Notes: a model not told the origin generated them from the letters alone. DNA of 64,000 nucleotides from CAVZXS01 sp963779325 (GCA_963779325.1 CAVZXS010000007.1:313027-377026), one strand, 5' to 3'; shown: positions 52,822-62,320, numbered from the stretch's first letter. Made by a program: numbers and translations.

Positions 52822-54084
52822 TTACCTGCTTTTCTTTTCCGGCTGAAATTTTGCTGCTTTTGCCCTGGCAATTCTTAACATTTCTTCTACTTTAAATCCC
52901 AGCGGTTTACCTTCGGCAACTTTATTTTTTGCTCTTAAGAGTGCCTGTTCAAAACCTTTTGGTACGTTTTCGCCTGTCCACCAGTTATACTCTTCGGTGT
53001 ATAGCCAGGCGTATTCGTCGCCGGTGCGTAATGCATAATAGGCGTTATGTTCAAACCAATCTGCCTGTTGTTTTTGAGTAAGCATTTTCCCCTGGCCGCT
53101 TAAGCGGTAGGGAAATGAAATTACATTGGCCCAATGCCCGCTGGTATAATCGGCCGAAACGGCGTGGCCAATTTTAAAATGTGCAGCAAATTTAAAATGC
53201 AATTCCGGCGGTACTAAAGCCAATGCATCACTTTTTAAAGTAGTGGCAGTTTCATAAAATTCCAGTGCCGAGGTATAATAATAAGCTTCCTCATTGGCAT
53301 CTACTAAAATTGCTTTGCCTTTTATAGCATCAAAAATACCAACAGTAAAGGGTAAGTGCAAGCCCCACCACATTTCCTTAAGCCGGTTATTTGTATATTT
53401 TAAATCCTGCACCGGTATCAAAGGCTCTGCAAAAGGCGACCCATGCTGAAAATCAGAGAACTCTCTTAATGAATAAATTATTAAATCAGGAAATTCTTCC
53501 TGCAATGCGTTAATAAATTGGGCGCCACGCTGGCGCACCCGGCTGTAATATTCCTCATAAGTATATTTATTTGCAAAAGGTTGCTCCGGGTATTTCCATG
53601 GATTTTTGCCGGGCTTATAGGGTTCGGCATCCCAAAGTACACCTTTGCAGTGTAAAGCTTTTGCCAACTTTGCCGAAAAACGAATTTGTTTTTCTGCGAC
53701 AGCCCAATCTTCATCAGAAAACCAATCCATTTGCGAACCGCCATATAGCACCACAAAATTATCAGTAAGTATTTTACTTTGGGGCATTTTATTGGCCAGC
53801 TCTAATTCATAATTCATGCTATCCGGTGAAAGTGTACGCAGATCATTTACCATAAACACATTACCTGCACCGGCATATTTGGGTATTTTTATTCCCAGAC
53901 CATCAAATACACCTATTTCATATTTTTTCAAATTATTTCTCAGCTCAAAAGTATAAGGCGAGTTCCATCCAAAATCTAAAAGCTTTTTTTTGGTTTGCGA
54001 ATTGGTTACCTGGCCAAAGCTTTGGCTTGCTATTAAAAGAAGTATACCAAAAATTTGTTTGAATAATAAACGTTGGGCTTTCAT
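52822..54084 (-). CDS. secreted protein of unknown function, 420 residues
   Basis: A signal peptide ends in ASQSFGQ (about 25). The mature chain alternates strands and helices in a TIM-barrel-like way: VFMVNDLRTL, FVVLYGGSQMDWFSD, CKGVLWDAEPYKPGKNPW, LIIYSLREFSDFQ, MWWGLHLPFTVGIFDA. The D-x-E in LWDAEPY and later acidic residues could be catalytic, as in glycoside hydrolases, but no family is recognised. It lies inside the repeat-delimited island. Confidence 0.6.
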   Translation of the reverse strand: MKAQRLLFKQIFGILLLIASQSFGQVTNSQTKKKLLDFGWNSPYTFELRNNLKKYEIGVFDGLGIKIPKYAGAGNVFMVNDLRTLSPDSMNYELELANKMPQSKILTDNFVVLYGGSQMDWFSDEDWAVAEKQIRFSAKLAKALHCKGVLWDAEPYKPGKNPWKYPEQPFANKYTYEEYYSRVRQRGAQFINALQEEFPDLIIYSLREFSDFQHGSPFAEPLIPVQDLKYTNNRLKEMWWGLHLPFTVGIFDAIKGKAILVDANEEAYYYTSALEFYETATTLKSDALALVPPELHFKFAAHFKIGHAVSADYTSGHWANVISFPYRLSGQGKMLTQKQQADWFEHNAYYALRTGDEYAWLYTEEYNWWTGENVPKGFEQALLRAKNKVAEGKPLGFKVEEMLRIARAKAAKFQPEKKSR

Positions 54085-54134
54085 TATCTTTTTTTATTAA
54101 ATGTACTTAATATAAAATAAACCCGGTACAATAC

Positions 54135-54230
54135 CCAAGCGGCAACCGGCCAAAAAAGAAAAGGGAGTTGCGTGACGCAAGAACCCGGTATTTATTATTT
54201 TATCATAGAAATCCGGGGCGCAGGAGGATG
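54135..54230. repeat. island repeat, copy B
   Basis: GGCAACCGGCCAAAAAAGAA, AAGGGAGTTGCGTGACGCAA, then TTTATTATTTTATCATAG and GGGGCGCAGGAGG. It ends about 22 bases before the RelE stop. Confidence 0.7.
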
Positions 54231-54251
54231 ATTATTGGAAACGAAGCCGCG

Positions 54252-54560
54252 TTATATTTTCCTGAGTTTGTTGCGGGGATGTTTATAGGTATTGTGTACT
54301 GCATAAACCACTACTTGATTTTCGATAATTTCATACACAACTACAAAAGGAAATTTTTCAAGCTTTACATCCCGTAATACTTTCAGCGGGTCTTCATTTA
54401 TGTAACTGTAAAAAGCCGGGTTTGCAGACAATTCCTTGTATCGTTGCTGCAAGGAGTCAAGGAATCTTTCTCCGAGTCCCGCCAATTTTTCTTCATAATA
54501 GTTATACGCATCAACAGTATCCTGATGGGCTTCCTGTTTTACAATGAAAGTAAAGGGCAT
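54252..54560 (-). CDS. RelE/ParE-family toxin
   Basis: 102 residues with the ParE-toxin pattern: a helix with AYNYYEEKLAGLGERFLDSL, then LKVLRDVKLEKFPFVVVYEI and VVVYAVHNTYKHPRN. Family members inhibit gyrase (ParE) or cleave mRNA (RelE); which applies is unclear. It starts one base after its antitoxin's stop, a standard toxin-antitoxin operon. Confidence 0.85.
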   Translation of the reverse strand: MPFTFIVKQEAHQDTVDAYNYYEEKLAGLGERFLDSLQQRYKELSANPAFYSYINEDPLKVLRDVKLEKFPFVVVYEIIENQVVVYAVHNTYKHPRNKLRKI

Positions 54561-54561
54561 G

Positions 54562-54789
54562 TTATTTCTTTTGCTGACGGGCGGCGTTCAATGATTCTTC
54601 TGCAGTATACGATTTGCTGATTCCATCCAGATGATTTTGCCTTCGCTGATGGAATTGCTCAATGTCTTCTTTGGTATAACTCCAATTAATCTCATCTTCC
54701 AGCAGCGTGTATATTGCCTGCAGTTTTTGCTCGTCGGCTACATCAATGTATTGATGCAGTTTATCTCTTAATGATAATGGAAGGCCCAT
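54562..54789 (-). CDS. antitoxin of the RelE/ParE-type pair
   Basis: 75 residues, all helical: SLRDKLHQYIDVADEQKLQAIYTLL followed by an acidic, flexible tail with YTKEDIEQFHQRRQN. This matches addiction-module antitoxins lacking a classic DNA-binding motif. It is placed immediately upstream of the toxin. Confidence 0.75.
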   Translation of the reverse strand: MGLPLSLRDKLHQYIDVADEQKLQAIYTLLEDEINWSYTKEDIEQFHQRRQNHLDGISKSYTAEESLNAARQQKK

Positions 54790-54894
54790 GACTTTTGAGT
54801 TTGTACAAATTTACTCTTTTCCTGCTAAAGTTGCAATCTTTAAGATATGTGGAGTTTCTATCTTCGCATATCTGTTATTACAAGTTGTGATGCT

Positions 54895-54948
54895 TGAAAG
54901 GGCAATTTGGATTTTATTTTTTTGCAGAAACTGACCCTGAAGAAGCTT
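54895..54948. repeat. degenerate island repeat
   Basis: GGATTTTATTTTTTTGCAGAAACTGACCCTGAAGAAGC aligns with the right half of copy C (TTTATTTATTGCAGGCACTTGACC and GGGCGAAGG). It ends 8-10 bases before the VOC stop. Confidence 0.45.
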
Positions 54949-54955
54949 GTTGTTT

Positions 54956-55318
54956 TTACCATTCTTGAATAATAATTCCCAACTGTTTATCCATTAATGC
55001 AAATTCCTTTGCGCCCCAGGGACGAAGTGTAATTTCTTTAAGATTTGGATGAAGAAATTCAGGATGAGATTTAGAAACCTTTCCATAAACCTCTTCAATA
55101 TTTTTAGTCACTAATCTAAATTCAGGGCTATGTTCTTTAGCCAGTTCTGCATTTTCAAAAAGATTTATGCGTAATCCATCTTTTTCCAATACACAAAATG
55201 GTTGACCGGATTTTATTTCATCATGTCCGATAGTAAAACCCAGGCAGTCGACAAATAATTTCAAGCCATTGGTAATATTGGTATAAAAAACATTTGGAAC
55301 CAGTTTTTCAAAATTCAT
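54956..55318 (-). CDS. VOC-family (glyoxalase/bleomycin-resistance-like) protein
   Basis: 120 residues. Two beta-alpha-beta-beta-beta modules: LVPNVFYTNITNGLKLFVDCLGF, FCVLEKDGLRINLFEN, and ITLRPWGAKEFALMDKQLGIIIQEW. Metal ligands are not obvious. The family includes glyoxalases and antibiotic-sequestering proteins; no substrate can be given. Confidence 0.8.
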   Translation of the reverse strand: MNFEKLVPNVFYTNITNGLKLFVDCLGFTIGHDEIKSGQPFCVLEKDGLRINLFENAELAKEHSPEFRLVTKNIEEVYGKVSKSHPEFLHPNLKEITLRPWGAKEFALMDKQLGIIIQEW

Positions 55319-55394
55319 AAACTAATTTTTTAAAAATTGCAGGAAGCGTATTTACAATTACCGCTAACCCGCCGCTTAGTGTATATTTTTATTT

Positions 55395-55502
55395 CAAACT
55401 TAGTTATTTTTTAATTAGCAACCGGGCCAAAAAAAGGAAGGGAGTTGCGTGGCGCGACAACCAGGCATTTTATTTATTGCAGGCACTTGACCGGGGCGAA
55501 GG
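55395..55502. repeat. island repeat, copy C
   Basis: CAAACTTAGTTATTTTTTAA, then GGAGTTGCGTGGCGCGACAA, TATTTATTGCAGG and GACCGGGGCGAAGG. It ends 6 bases before the zeta-toxin stop. Outer arms (CCGCTAACCCGCCGCTTAGTG on the left) are partly complementary to the right end. Confidence 0.75.
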
Positions 55503-55508
55503 TTTCAA

Positions 55509-56249
55509 TTACTTATAGTAAGGTAATACAGAATCAATAAACCATTGAGGAGGATTATTTACATGTAGCTGTAATGCTCCTTCAAATACCTCAGCTATTA
55601 AAATTAAATTTTTACCGGAGTTATCAAACAGATATGCTCTGTGAACTAAATGAATGGCCGGAAATAAATTTTTAAGTGTACCGGAGTACCGGGACCTGAT
55701 TTTCTCAATATTTACGGGATGCCCTCCTTTTTCTACCCTGCTGGCTACCCTTCCTACATTAATCTCAGGATCATCTGTACACACAAAATAGAGATAGGTT
55801 TTGTAGCCATTTTTTTTTGCATTTTTGATCTCATCAATTTTGGAACGATGACTCATGACCGTTTCAAAAGAAAATGACTTATTGTTTTTATACAATAGCC
55901 ATCGTATAAATGCTGCCACAAATGAAGCTTCATAACTATGTGTATCTTTTGCCTTATCAACTATATAGTTTTCTCTTATTTCAATATTAATCTGATGACC
56001 TTCAGCAGCGGCTTTAGCTATTAAAGATTTTGCTTCTTTTGAATTTTTAAATTTCTCTAAATCTCTCGGGTTGGACTTAGTACTAATTGATCCCAAATCC
56101 ACCAGGCCGCTACTGCTTAGTTTTTTTTCCAGTACATCGGCATTAATAAAATAACCGGGATCATATTGTTTTTTGAATTCATCAAACAATGTGCTTTTAC
56201 CGGAACCGTTAGGGCCGGCAAATATTCTAAGACGCTTATTTCTTTGCAT
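55509..56249 (-). CDS. zeta-toxin-family P-loop kinase
   Basis: 246 residues. Walker A AGPNGSGKSTLFDEF (11-25), then INADVLE, INIEIRENY and a C-terminal RIYSGTL-like RSRYSGTLKNLF. These resemble zeta/PezT toxins, which phosphorylate UDP-GlcNAc or similar sugar nucleotides and stop wall synthesis. It overlaps the upstream small gene by 14 bases, as in toxin-antitoxin operons. Confidence 0.8.
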   Translation of the reverse strand: MQRNKRLRIFAGPNGSGKSTLFDEFKKQYDPGYFINADVLEKKLSSSGLVDLGSISTKSNPRDLEKFKNSKEAKSLIAKAAAEGHQINIEIRENYIVDKAKDTHSYEASFVAAFIRWLLYKNNKSFSFETVMSHRSKIDEIKNAKKNGYKTYLYFVCTDDPEINVGRVASRVEKGGHPVNIEKIRSRYSGTLKNLFPAIHLVHRAYLFDNSGKNLILIAEVFEGALQLHVNNPPQWFIDSVLPYYK

Positions 56250-56580
56250 GCAAGATCATTCCCTTTTTAAATGGGGCAACAGATTTATTTACAACCGGTC
56301 TTTTCACCTTTGCTACAATTTCTTTAACACCATTAGGCAATTCCCTTACAATAACACCTCTTTCCAAGTATGTAATAGGCAATCCAAGAGCTTTTGAGGC
56401 CCTTATAGCATTGGCCGCTCCGTTACGTCCCACCTTAACAAGGATGGCTGTTTGTTTGGCATCCGCCCTGAAAACCACTTTGCCAACTGATCTTACTGCT
56501 GCGATTTTATGCGCTTTCTTAGCCATCACCTTTGACGAAGTCTTTTTAACTGTTGCTTTTCTTGCTTGCGCTTTTGCCAT
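56236..56580 (-). CDS. small basic protein, putative antitoxin for the zeta toxin
   Basis: 114 residues. The first ~45 residues are very rich in Lys and Ala (KAQARKATVKKTSSKVMAKK), followed by GRNGAANAIRASKALGLPIT and YLERGVIVRELPNGVKEIVAKV. It is not similar to the classic epsilon/PezA antitoxins. Its 3' end overlaps the toxin start by 14 bases and it precedes it, which is the standard antitoxin position. The basic N-terminus could bind DNA or the operator. Confidence 0.55.
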   Translation of the reverse strand: MAKAQARKATVKKTSSKVMAKKAHKIAAVRSVGKVVFRADAKQTAILVKVGRNGAANAIRASKALGLPITYLERGVIVRELPNGVKEIVAKVKRPVVNKSVAPFKKGMILHAKK

Positions 56581-56790
56581 AACTATAACTTTTGATTAAA
56601 CAAATTTACAAATTAAAGATCGTTTTTCCATTTCTTCTTCTCAAATGAGTGGCGGATTGGTTTGTGTGTTTGCTTTGTAGCACTTCGCTTACTATAGAGT
56701 TTCATTAGTGATTAGCATCGGGTCTACGCCACACATATTTGAAAATGTGTTGTCATAATGTAGTCATCAACTCGTCGTTTAGCGTAAGTT
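56581..56790. other. intergenic region upstream of the zeta pair
   Basis: About 210 bases that should hold the promoter of the zeta pair. Contains ACACATATTTGAAAATGTGT, an inverted repeat, and CGTTTAG at 56776-56782, the left arm of repeat copy D. No gene. Confidence 0.45.
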
Positions 56791-56796
56791 CTCATT

Positions 56797-56909
56797 CCAA
56801 ACTTAGTTATTTTTTAGTTAGCCACTTACCCAAAAAAACAGGGAAGTGAGTTGCGTGGGGACACGCAACTCGGCTTTTATTTTTTACGGACACTAAACGA
56901 GGCGAAGGA
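56797..56909. repeat. island repeat, copy D
   Basis: CAAACTTAGTTATTTTTTAG, a perfect hairpin GAGTTGCGTG (56848-56857) / CACGCAACTC (56862-56871), then TTTTTTACGG and ACGAGGCGAAGG. It ends 6 bases before the helicase stop. The arms CTAAACG (56893-56899) and CGTTTAG (56776-56782) make the whole unit an imperfect palindrome of about 125 bases. Confidence 0.8.
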
Positions 56910-56914
56910 GGATA

Positions 56915-59900
56915 TCAACTCAGTCTTTTAAACCCTGAATTTATTTGTTCTTCAATGAGTTTTTCTTTAGCAAAATCTGCTTCCATTTCGTTTGCAAAAG
57001 TTTTAATTAACACCTGACCTTTAGTTTCCACTTTCCCAAAACGAATAGTAAGTTGCTCTTTAGTTTTTGCTACTTCCCAAAACCTTTCGCCATCAACAGA
57101 TTTTAATGTCACAAAACTTAAATCATTTTCATTCTTTGTTATTAGCCCCTTTGGCAAATCGCTATCCTTATTATTAGATTCTTGTTGTTCAAAACTTCCT
57201 TCAATTTGTTTAAGCAATAACCCTAATACTCTATCATTATCCTCCAGCCAATCTTTTCCATACACATTAGTTACCTGCCAGCCAAATGATTGCATTATAG
57301 ACGGCCGTTGACAATATTGTTCAACCAGGTCTTCATTATAATAGTGAGTATCATCATCGATCAAAATGCCTAAACTATAATTTGTATCTTCGCTGTTTCT
57401 TTTTACTCCCAACGTACACTTAAAGCTACTTTGCCCTATTTGTTCATCAACTTTATACCCTTTTTGCTCAATAGCTTTTTTAATTTGTGCTGTAGTTACA
57501 GATGTAATTGTGGAAACTGCTTTACTCTTTATTTCACTCGTAATTAAGCTATCAAGAATTGTACGGGCAGTATTCATGTTTCCTGTACTCACCATTTCTG
57601 AATAATGCAGAAATCGTTTAAAATAACCGGCCCCATCATTATAATCGTTGGTTATATGATTATGCCGGATACTGCTAATGACAGCCATGTGCTTTTTTGC
57701 TCTGCTGAAAATTACATTCAATCTTTTTTCGCCACCTTTCCTATTAATCGGGCCGAAATTCATTAGCATTTTTTTATTACTATCATGACCATAGCAAACA
57801 CTCATTATAATAATATCCCGTTCATCCCCCTGCACATTTTCAAGATTTTTAATGAATAATCCTGTAAACTGTCCCTCATCTTTTCGGTTGTATGCCTTTT
57901 CCAGAACTTCTTCAAAGGCCTTATCAGTCTCAGCTAAATTATCTATCGCTTCTTCAATGATTCCTTGCTGTTCCTGGCTAAATGCTACAACACCAATACT
58001 TTCTTTCACATTTTCTAATAATAACTTCCTTACCATAACGGCAATGTACTTTGCCTCACTTATATTGCTACGATTCTCATAAATACTATTGGGAAGATAG
58101 TGGAAACTAATACTTCCACTTAATAAAGCATCAGCAGTAATATTGCCCTCTTCCGGTTGCTTTATTTCAAGTAATGGCTTACTGATATGATGAATTGTTT
58201 TATCAGGAATAGTGAGTAACCCTGCCTCGTAAAAAGCATGATTTGAATAGCTGATAAGCGTTTCGTACCTGCTTCTATAATGCCAGCTTAGCATGGTACT
58301 ATTTAGTTTGCGGGAACCCTGTACTAAAAGGCTGTCTGCATCTGAACTTAAAATCTCATCTTCTTTCTCTCCGTCAACTGTCTCTAAATCTTCCGGGTCT
58401 TCAGATTTGGCAGTAAAAAAATTACTGGGCGGCATCTGTTTATCATCACCTACAATAATAGTTTGCGGGGCTCGAAAAAGAGCCGGGATACCTTCTTCCA
58501 ATGTAATCTGACTGGCTTCATCAAATATTACTACATCGAAAAAGTTAGTATCCAAAGGCAGGCTATCGCTTACACTTAAAGGGCTCATTAACCAAACAGG
58601 TTTTATATCCTTCAACACCTTGCCACTTTCATTGGAAGCTATTTCTCTTATGCTTTTATAACGCATAGTTTTCCCCATTTCGTGTTCAAGCACCCTCCTT
58701 CCATCTGTATACTCTTTTTTGAGTTGTTTCTGCTGAGTAGATAATACACTTGCAGATGTATTACTTAATTCATAATTACTAATAAATTTCTGCCGTCTTT
58801 CTGCTCTTATATAATCACTATTCAATTGCAAAAGCTCCTTATACTTTTTTTCTATTTCCTTTACGGCCTCTGTAAGTATCTTTTGATTAATCCCGGCATA
58901 AGATTGATTTCCTGCCAGCAAGACTTCAAGTGTTTTATTAGCCATGGCAGCTTCGGCTTGTATTGGAGTAACAGGCACCTTTCGAATAAAGACTTGTAGC
59001 GTCTCCGGCAACTCTGTAAAACGCCGAAGACTTGGTAAAAGGTCTTTTAAAGTATCAGCATTACCTTTTATAGTAGCCAGCTCATCATTTATTTGCGGCA
59101 ATGTTTTTCCCGCATAGCCATATAAGCATTGCTTTAGTTGTATTTCTAATTGCTGTAGCGTATTGTTTAACTTACTTAGCTGTAATACTAATTCATTTGA
59201 TTTCGGATGCTGCAATAGAAAATCTACTTCTTTATCACCTTGCTTGCGTCTCAAAACTTCAATGCCAATATATACCGTGTTGATATTATCAACATTATAT
59301 TTCTTTTCCAAAGAAGCTTTGCTTTGATTGGTACTATCTTTTATTCTATATTCTTCCTGCAATTGTTTTAGTACAACACTGAATGCAGGCTTTACCTGGT
59401 GTGCGGAAAAATCGTAAGATTGATTCAGCTGCTTTTTTAATCTTCTCCAACTTCCATTTAAAAAACTAAAAAATGATTTCTCATGTTTTTGAGCTAATTC
59501 AAGGGCTTGTTGCACTTCTTGGTTATCAAATTTATTAAGCCACCGTTTATTTGTTTCAAGAGCCTGCTTATATGACTCTTCCACTTCTTTGTACTGACGA
59601 TAGGTTTGCTCAAACTCTTTTGATTCATCATTTTCCTTCTCTACCAATTGCAGATTCCTGCTTTGTGCCAAAGGTTCTAATAACACCGAGTCCTGTATTA
59701 GATTTTTAATACTTTCAAGTTGAGCAGCATGTTGCTCAGGTATATTGTTTTGGGAAATAATGCCGGAAAGTTGTTGAATGGAATTATGTGAATGATTTAC
59801 TAAGCTATCCATTAGCGAAAATGGGTTTTCAGCTTTTACTACAGCAATACCTAAATTGCTAAACGGATGATTATGCAATTGCTGGTCTGCTCCTGTGTCC

Positions 59901-62320
59901 TCCAGAGCTTTTCCAAGTTCTTGAATTGTTTCTCCATATTGTATCCATTGGCTATAATTTGGTATTGCCTCCTGCTTTAGAGCATCCATTCTTGGTATAT
60001 GAGCTTTAAGCCCGACCAATGTTTCTATTAATTTTCTCGTACTAACACCGGCCTCCGGATTAATTTTTCTTTGCTGTTGATGATAAGTTTGTAAGAGGCT
60101 GACTTTTTCCAGTAATTGATTCAGTACAAATTTCCTTTGTGTTGCAATTGTCTCAACATCCATTTTGCTTTTAAGAAAATCATCGTATATAGTCCGCAAA
60201 TCTTTAATAAACTCCTTTTTGTCTCCCTGACTATCGTGAATATAACAACAAAGTTCGGCCAGCTTATTCTGTTGAAGTCTATGATAAACTACATCTAATG
60301 CTGCTCTTTTCTCACAAACAAATAAAATTGTTTTTCCTTTTGCAAGAAAATCAGCAATCAGGTTGGTAATTGTCTGGCTTTTACCTGTGCCAGGCGGGCC
60401 TTGAATAATATAACTCTTACCGGTTCGGCTATGCAATATTGCTTTCGCTTGAGTGGGGTCAGCAGTAATAACATGGTACCACTCAGCCGGGTTGTTATCT
60501 ATTGTTTCTTGTTGTAATTTTTTTGGCTCGTTGCTGAATAACTCATTAAAAATAGGGTGCTCAATACCTTCTTCAGCTACCTTATTATAATCGCTAACAA
60601 GGCTCATCTTTTTGTAATTGAAATTTCCAAGTACAATATTGCAAATATCGAAATCCCAGCTATAGGGGTTGCTATCGCCATCAGTTAAATGAAAAGTGCT
60701 TTTAACTGACGCATCACTCGTCTCTGCAAAGTTCTCTGTACTACCGTGGGTAGGTATTTCGCTAAGCAAAAACTCTAATGTGCTTTGTTTTGGTTCTACC
60801 TTTTGCCTAAACAGTTCAAGACCAAGAGGCTTATAATTTTCTTCGCTATAGCTATAGTCTATTTGATGAAACGCCGGACTTCCTTTAAATTTTAGTTTTT
60901 TTCTGTAACTATTTATTGTTTGCCTTGCGATATTATGTACAATTTTTATTCTTGGCTTGTCTGTATAATTCAATTTTACGCCTTGCTTTGCTGCATTAAT
61001 TTGTGCTTGCAGCATTTCAAAAAACTGCTCCATAGTTACATCATCAAAATCTATACTTTCAGGAAGATTAATACCATATAAATCTTTCAGGCGGTTTGCC
61101 AATATTGGGTTTATAAGAGCTACATTATCAATTATTTTTAAAGTAAATTTCTCCTCCTTTAGCGATTTTTTTCGCTCCAATTCAACAGGTAATAATAATA
61201 ATGGGCTTTGAATTCTTTCTTTTATTCCTTCTTTAAGATTATGCCAATGAAGAAACGATACTACCAGTTTTAATTGTTTAAACCCATATTCATTTTTATC
61301 TTTTTCTGCTTGTTGCCGAATTGCGTTTAATTGTGAGTTAAGATATGGATGGTCTTCAAAACGCAAATATTTATTCAGTGGTATGTCCTTTTGAGAAATA
61401 ATTTGAGAAGATATTTCACTATTCCATGTAAACAGTAATTGCGGGTTGATGCTTTGATAATGTAATACCATCGGTACACTGCTTACGGTAAGATTCACAA
61501 AGCGGCCATTCGGTTTATAATAAAGTAAGCGATTGCGCCGACTTGTGTCAAAAAGCCTGTTTCGCAACTTTGAGAGAATAAATGCTTTTCTATCTGAAGG
61601 TTTTTTTACTTGAAATGCCGCCAACATAGAAAGGTCAGTTTGCTTCTGTGGATCATAATCCCTGTAGTGTTTCAAGCGTTGTATTATTTCCAGTAAATCT
61701 CGACTCCGATTACTTCTGTCCAACTCTGTCATTTCCGTCACCAATCCACAAATAGTTGGATGCATCCTGGAATTTAAACCTGCAGGCTGATTTCTGTAAG
61801 CAGCAAACTGGTTTAAATCTTCCGGGTCATAGAGGTCAAGTCCCATTACGGCACTTCCCAAAATAAGTCCAAGACAAAATATATCTGTTTGTGCATCGTG
61901 ATGACCAACCTTTATTTCATAACATTGATAACCGGGTAGATACACCGGATGTGTAAGCGGTTCATTTGGATTAAGCTGTACTTGCAGGTTAATAACCGCT
62001 GCTCTACTCTTTGTTATATCCTCATCTACCATTACCCGCTCTGTAATAGAATAACCATGTATTTGCTGGTACTCCAGCAGTTTTTGTAAAGAGGGTAAAT
62101 TTAAAATTGGAGAATGGGTAAGATTCTCATCGATATCTAATCGACCATTCGTAAGAAAAATCGTATCTGACTTTTCAAAAGAACCCACTTGGCCATTTTC
62201 ATGAAAGCTCAATATTTCTTCAAAAAGTGGCAATACGAATTCTACTACTTCGTCTGTAGCCAATGGCCCTGCCGTAAAAGCTGACTGAAGATATTGCTGA
62301 AAAGTAGTGTTAGTTGACAT
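56915..62320 (-). CDS. pseudokinase-like / DUF4011 / SF1 helicase / endonuclease-like / WGR fusion protein
   Basis: 1801 residues. The N-terminus (about 1-230) resembles a protein kinase C-lobe without catalytic residues: FEEILSFHENGQVGSF in place of HRD, FLTNGRLDID, DAQTDIFCLGLILGSAV (like D-x-WSLG) and LDRSNRSRDLLEII. DUF4011 follows (RNRLFDTSRRNRLLYY, about 250-265). The SF1 (Upf1-like AAA_11/AAA_12) helicase has Walker A GPPGTGKSQT at about 641, a long coiled-coil insert (about 800-1130), Walker B VVIFDEASQ at about 1262 and GDDKQMPPS, then VQGDERDIIIMSV and FSRAKKHM. A Vsr/restriction-like region with IDDDTHYY occupies about 1600-1690. The last 70 residues are a WGR domain (ERFWEVAKTKEQLTIRFGKV). 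It is preceded by an M48 peptidase gene, 50 bases away in the same operon. DUF4011-helicase-endonuclease proteins are known among anti-phage systems, so a defence role is likely but inferred. Confidence 0.8.
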   Translation of the reverse strand: MSTNTTFQQYLQSAFTAGPLATDEVVEFVLPLFEEILSFHENGQVGSFEKSDTIFLTNGRLDIDENLTHSPILNLPSLQKLLEYQQIHGYSITERVMVDEDITKSRAAVINLQVQLNPNEPLTHPVYLPGYQCYEIKVGHHDAQTDIFCLGLILGSAVMGLDLYDPEDLNQFAAYRNQPAGLNSRMHPTICGLVTEMTELDRSNRSRDLLEIIQRLKHYRDYDPQKQTDLSMLAAFQVKKPSDRKAFILSKLRNRLFDTSRRNRLLYYKPNGRFVNLTVSSVPMVLHYQSINPQLLFTWNSEISSQIISQKDIPLNKYLRFEDHPYLNSQLNAIRQQAEKDKNEYGFKQLKLVVSFLHWHNLKEGIKERIQSPLLLLPVELERKKSLKEEKFTLKIIDNVALINPILANRLKDLYGINLPESIDFDDVTMEQFFEMLQAQINAAKQGVKLNYTDKPRIKIVHNIARQTINSYRKKLKFKGSPAFHQIDYSYSEENYKPLGLELFRQKVEPKQSTLEFLLSEIPTHGSTENFAETSDASVKSTFHLTDGDSNPYSWDFDICNIVLGNFNYKKMSLVSDYNKVAEEGIEHPIFNELFSNEPKKLQQETIDNNPAEWYHVITADPTQAKAILHSRTGKSYIIQGPPGTGKSQTITNLIADFLAKGKTILFVCEKRAALDVVYHRLQQNKLAELCCYIHDSQGDKKEFIKDLRTIYDDFLKSKMDVETIATQRKFVLNQLLEKVSLLQTYHQQQRKINPEAGVSTRKLIETLVGLKAHIPRMDALKQEAIPNYSQWIQYGETIQELGKALEDTGADQQLHNHPFSNLGIAVVKAENPFSLMDSLVNHSHNSIQQLSGIISQNNIPEQHAAQLESIKNLIQDSVLLEPLAQSRNLQLVEKENDESKEFEQTYRQYKEVEESYKQALETNKRWLNKFDNQEVQQALELAQKHEKSFFSFLNGSWRRLKKQLNQSYDFSAHQVKPAFSVVLKQLQEEYRIKDSTNQSKASLEKKYNVDNINTVYIGIEVLRRKQGDKEVDFLLQHPKSNELVLQLSKLNNTLQQLEIQLKQCLYGYAGKTLPQINDELATIKGNADTLKDLLPSLRRFTELPETLQVFIRKVPVTPIQAEAAMANKTLEVLLAGNQSYAGINQKILTEAVKEIEKKYKELLQLNSDYIRAERRQKFISNYELSNTSASVLSTQQKQLKKEYTDGRRVLEHEMGKTMRYKSIREIASNESGKVLKDIKPVWLMSPLSVSDSLPLDTNFFDVVIFDEASQITLEEGIPALFRAPQTIIVGDDKQMPPSNFFTAKSEDPEDLETVDGEKEDEILSSDADSLLVQGSRKLNSTMLSWHYRSRYETLISYSNHAFYEAGLLTIPDKTIHHISKPLLEIKQPEEGNITADALLSGSISFHYLPNSIYENRSNISEAKYIAVMVRKLLLENVKESIGVVAFSQEQQGIIEEAIDNLAETDKAFEEVLEKAYNRKDEGQFTGLFIKNLENVQGDERDIIIMSVCYGHDSNKKMLMNFGPINRKGGEKRLNVIFSRAKKHMAVISSIRHNHITNDYNDGAGYFKRFLHYSEMVSTGNMNTARTILDSLITSEIKSKAVSTITSVTTAQIKKAIEQKGYKVDEQIGQSSFKCTLGVKRNSEDTNYSLGILIDDDTHYYNEDLVEQYCQRPSIMQSFGWQVTNVYGKDWLEDNDRVLGLLLKQIEGSFEQQESNNKDSDLPKGLITKNENDLSFVTLKSVDGERFWEVAKTKEQLTIRFGKVETKGQVLIKTFANEMEADFAKEKLIEEQINSGFKRLS

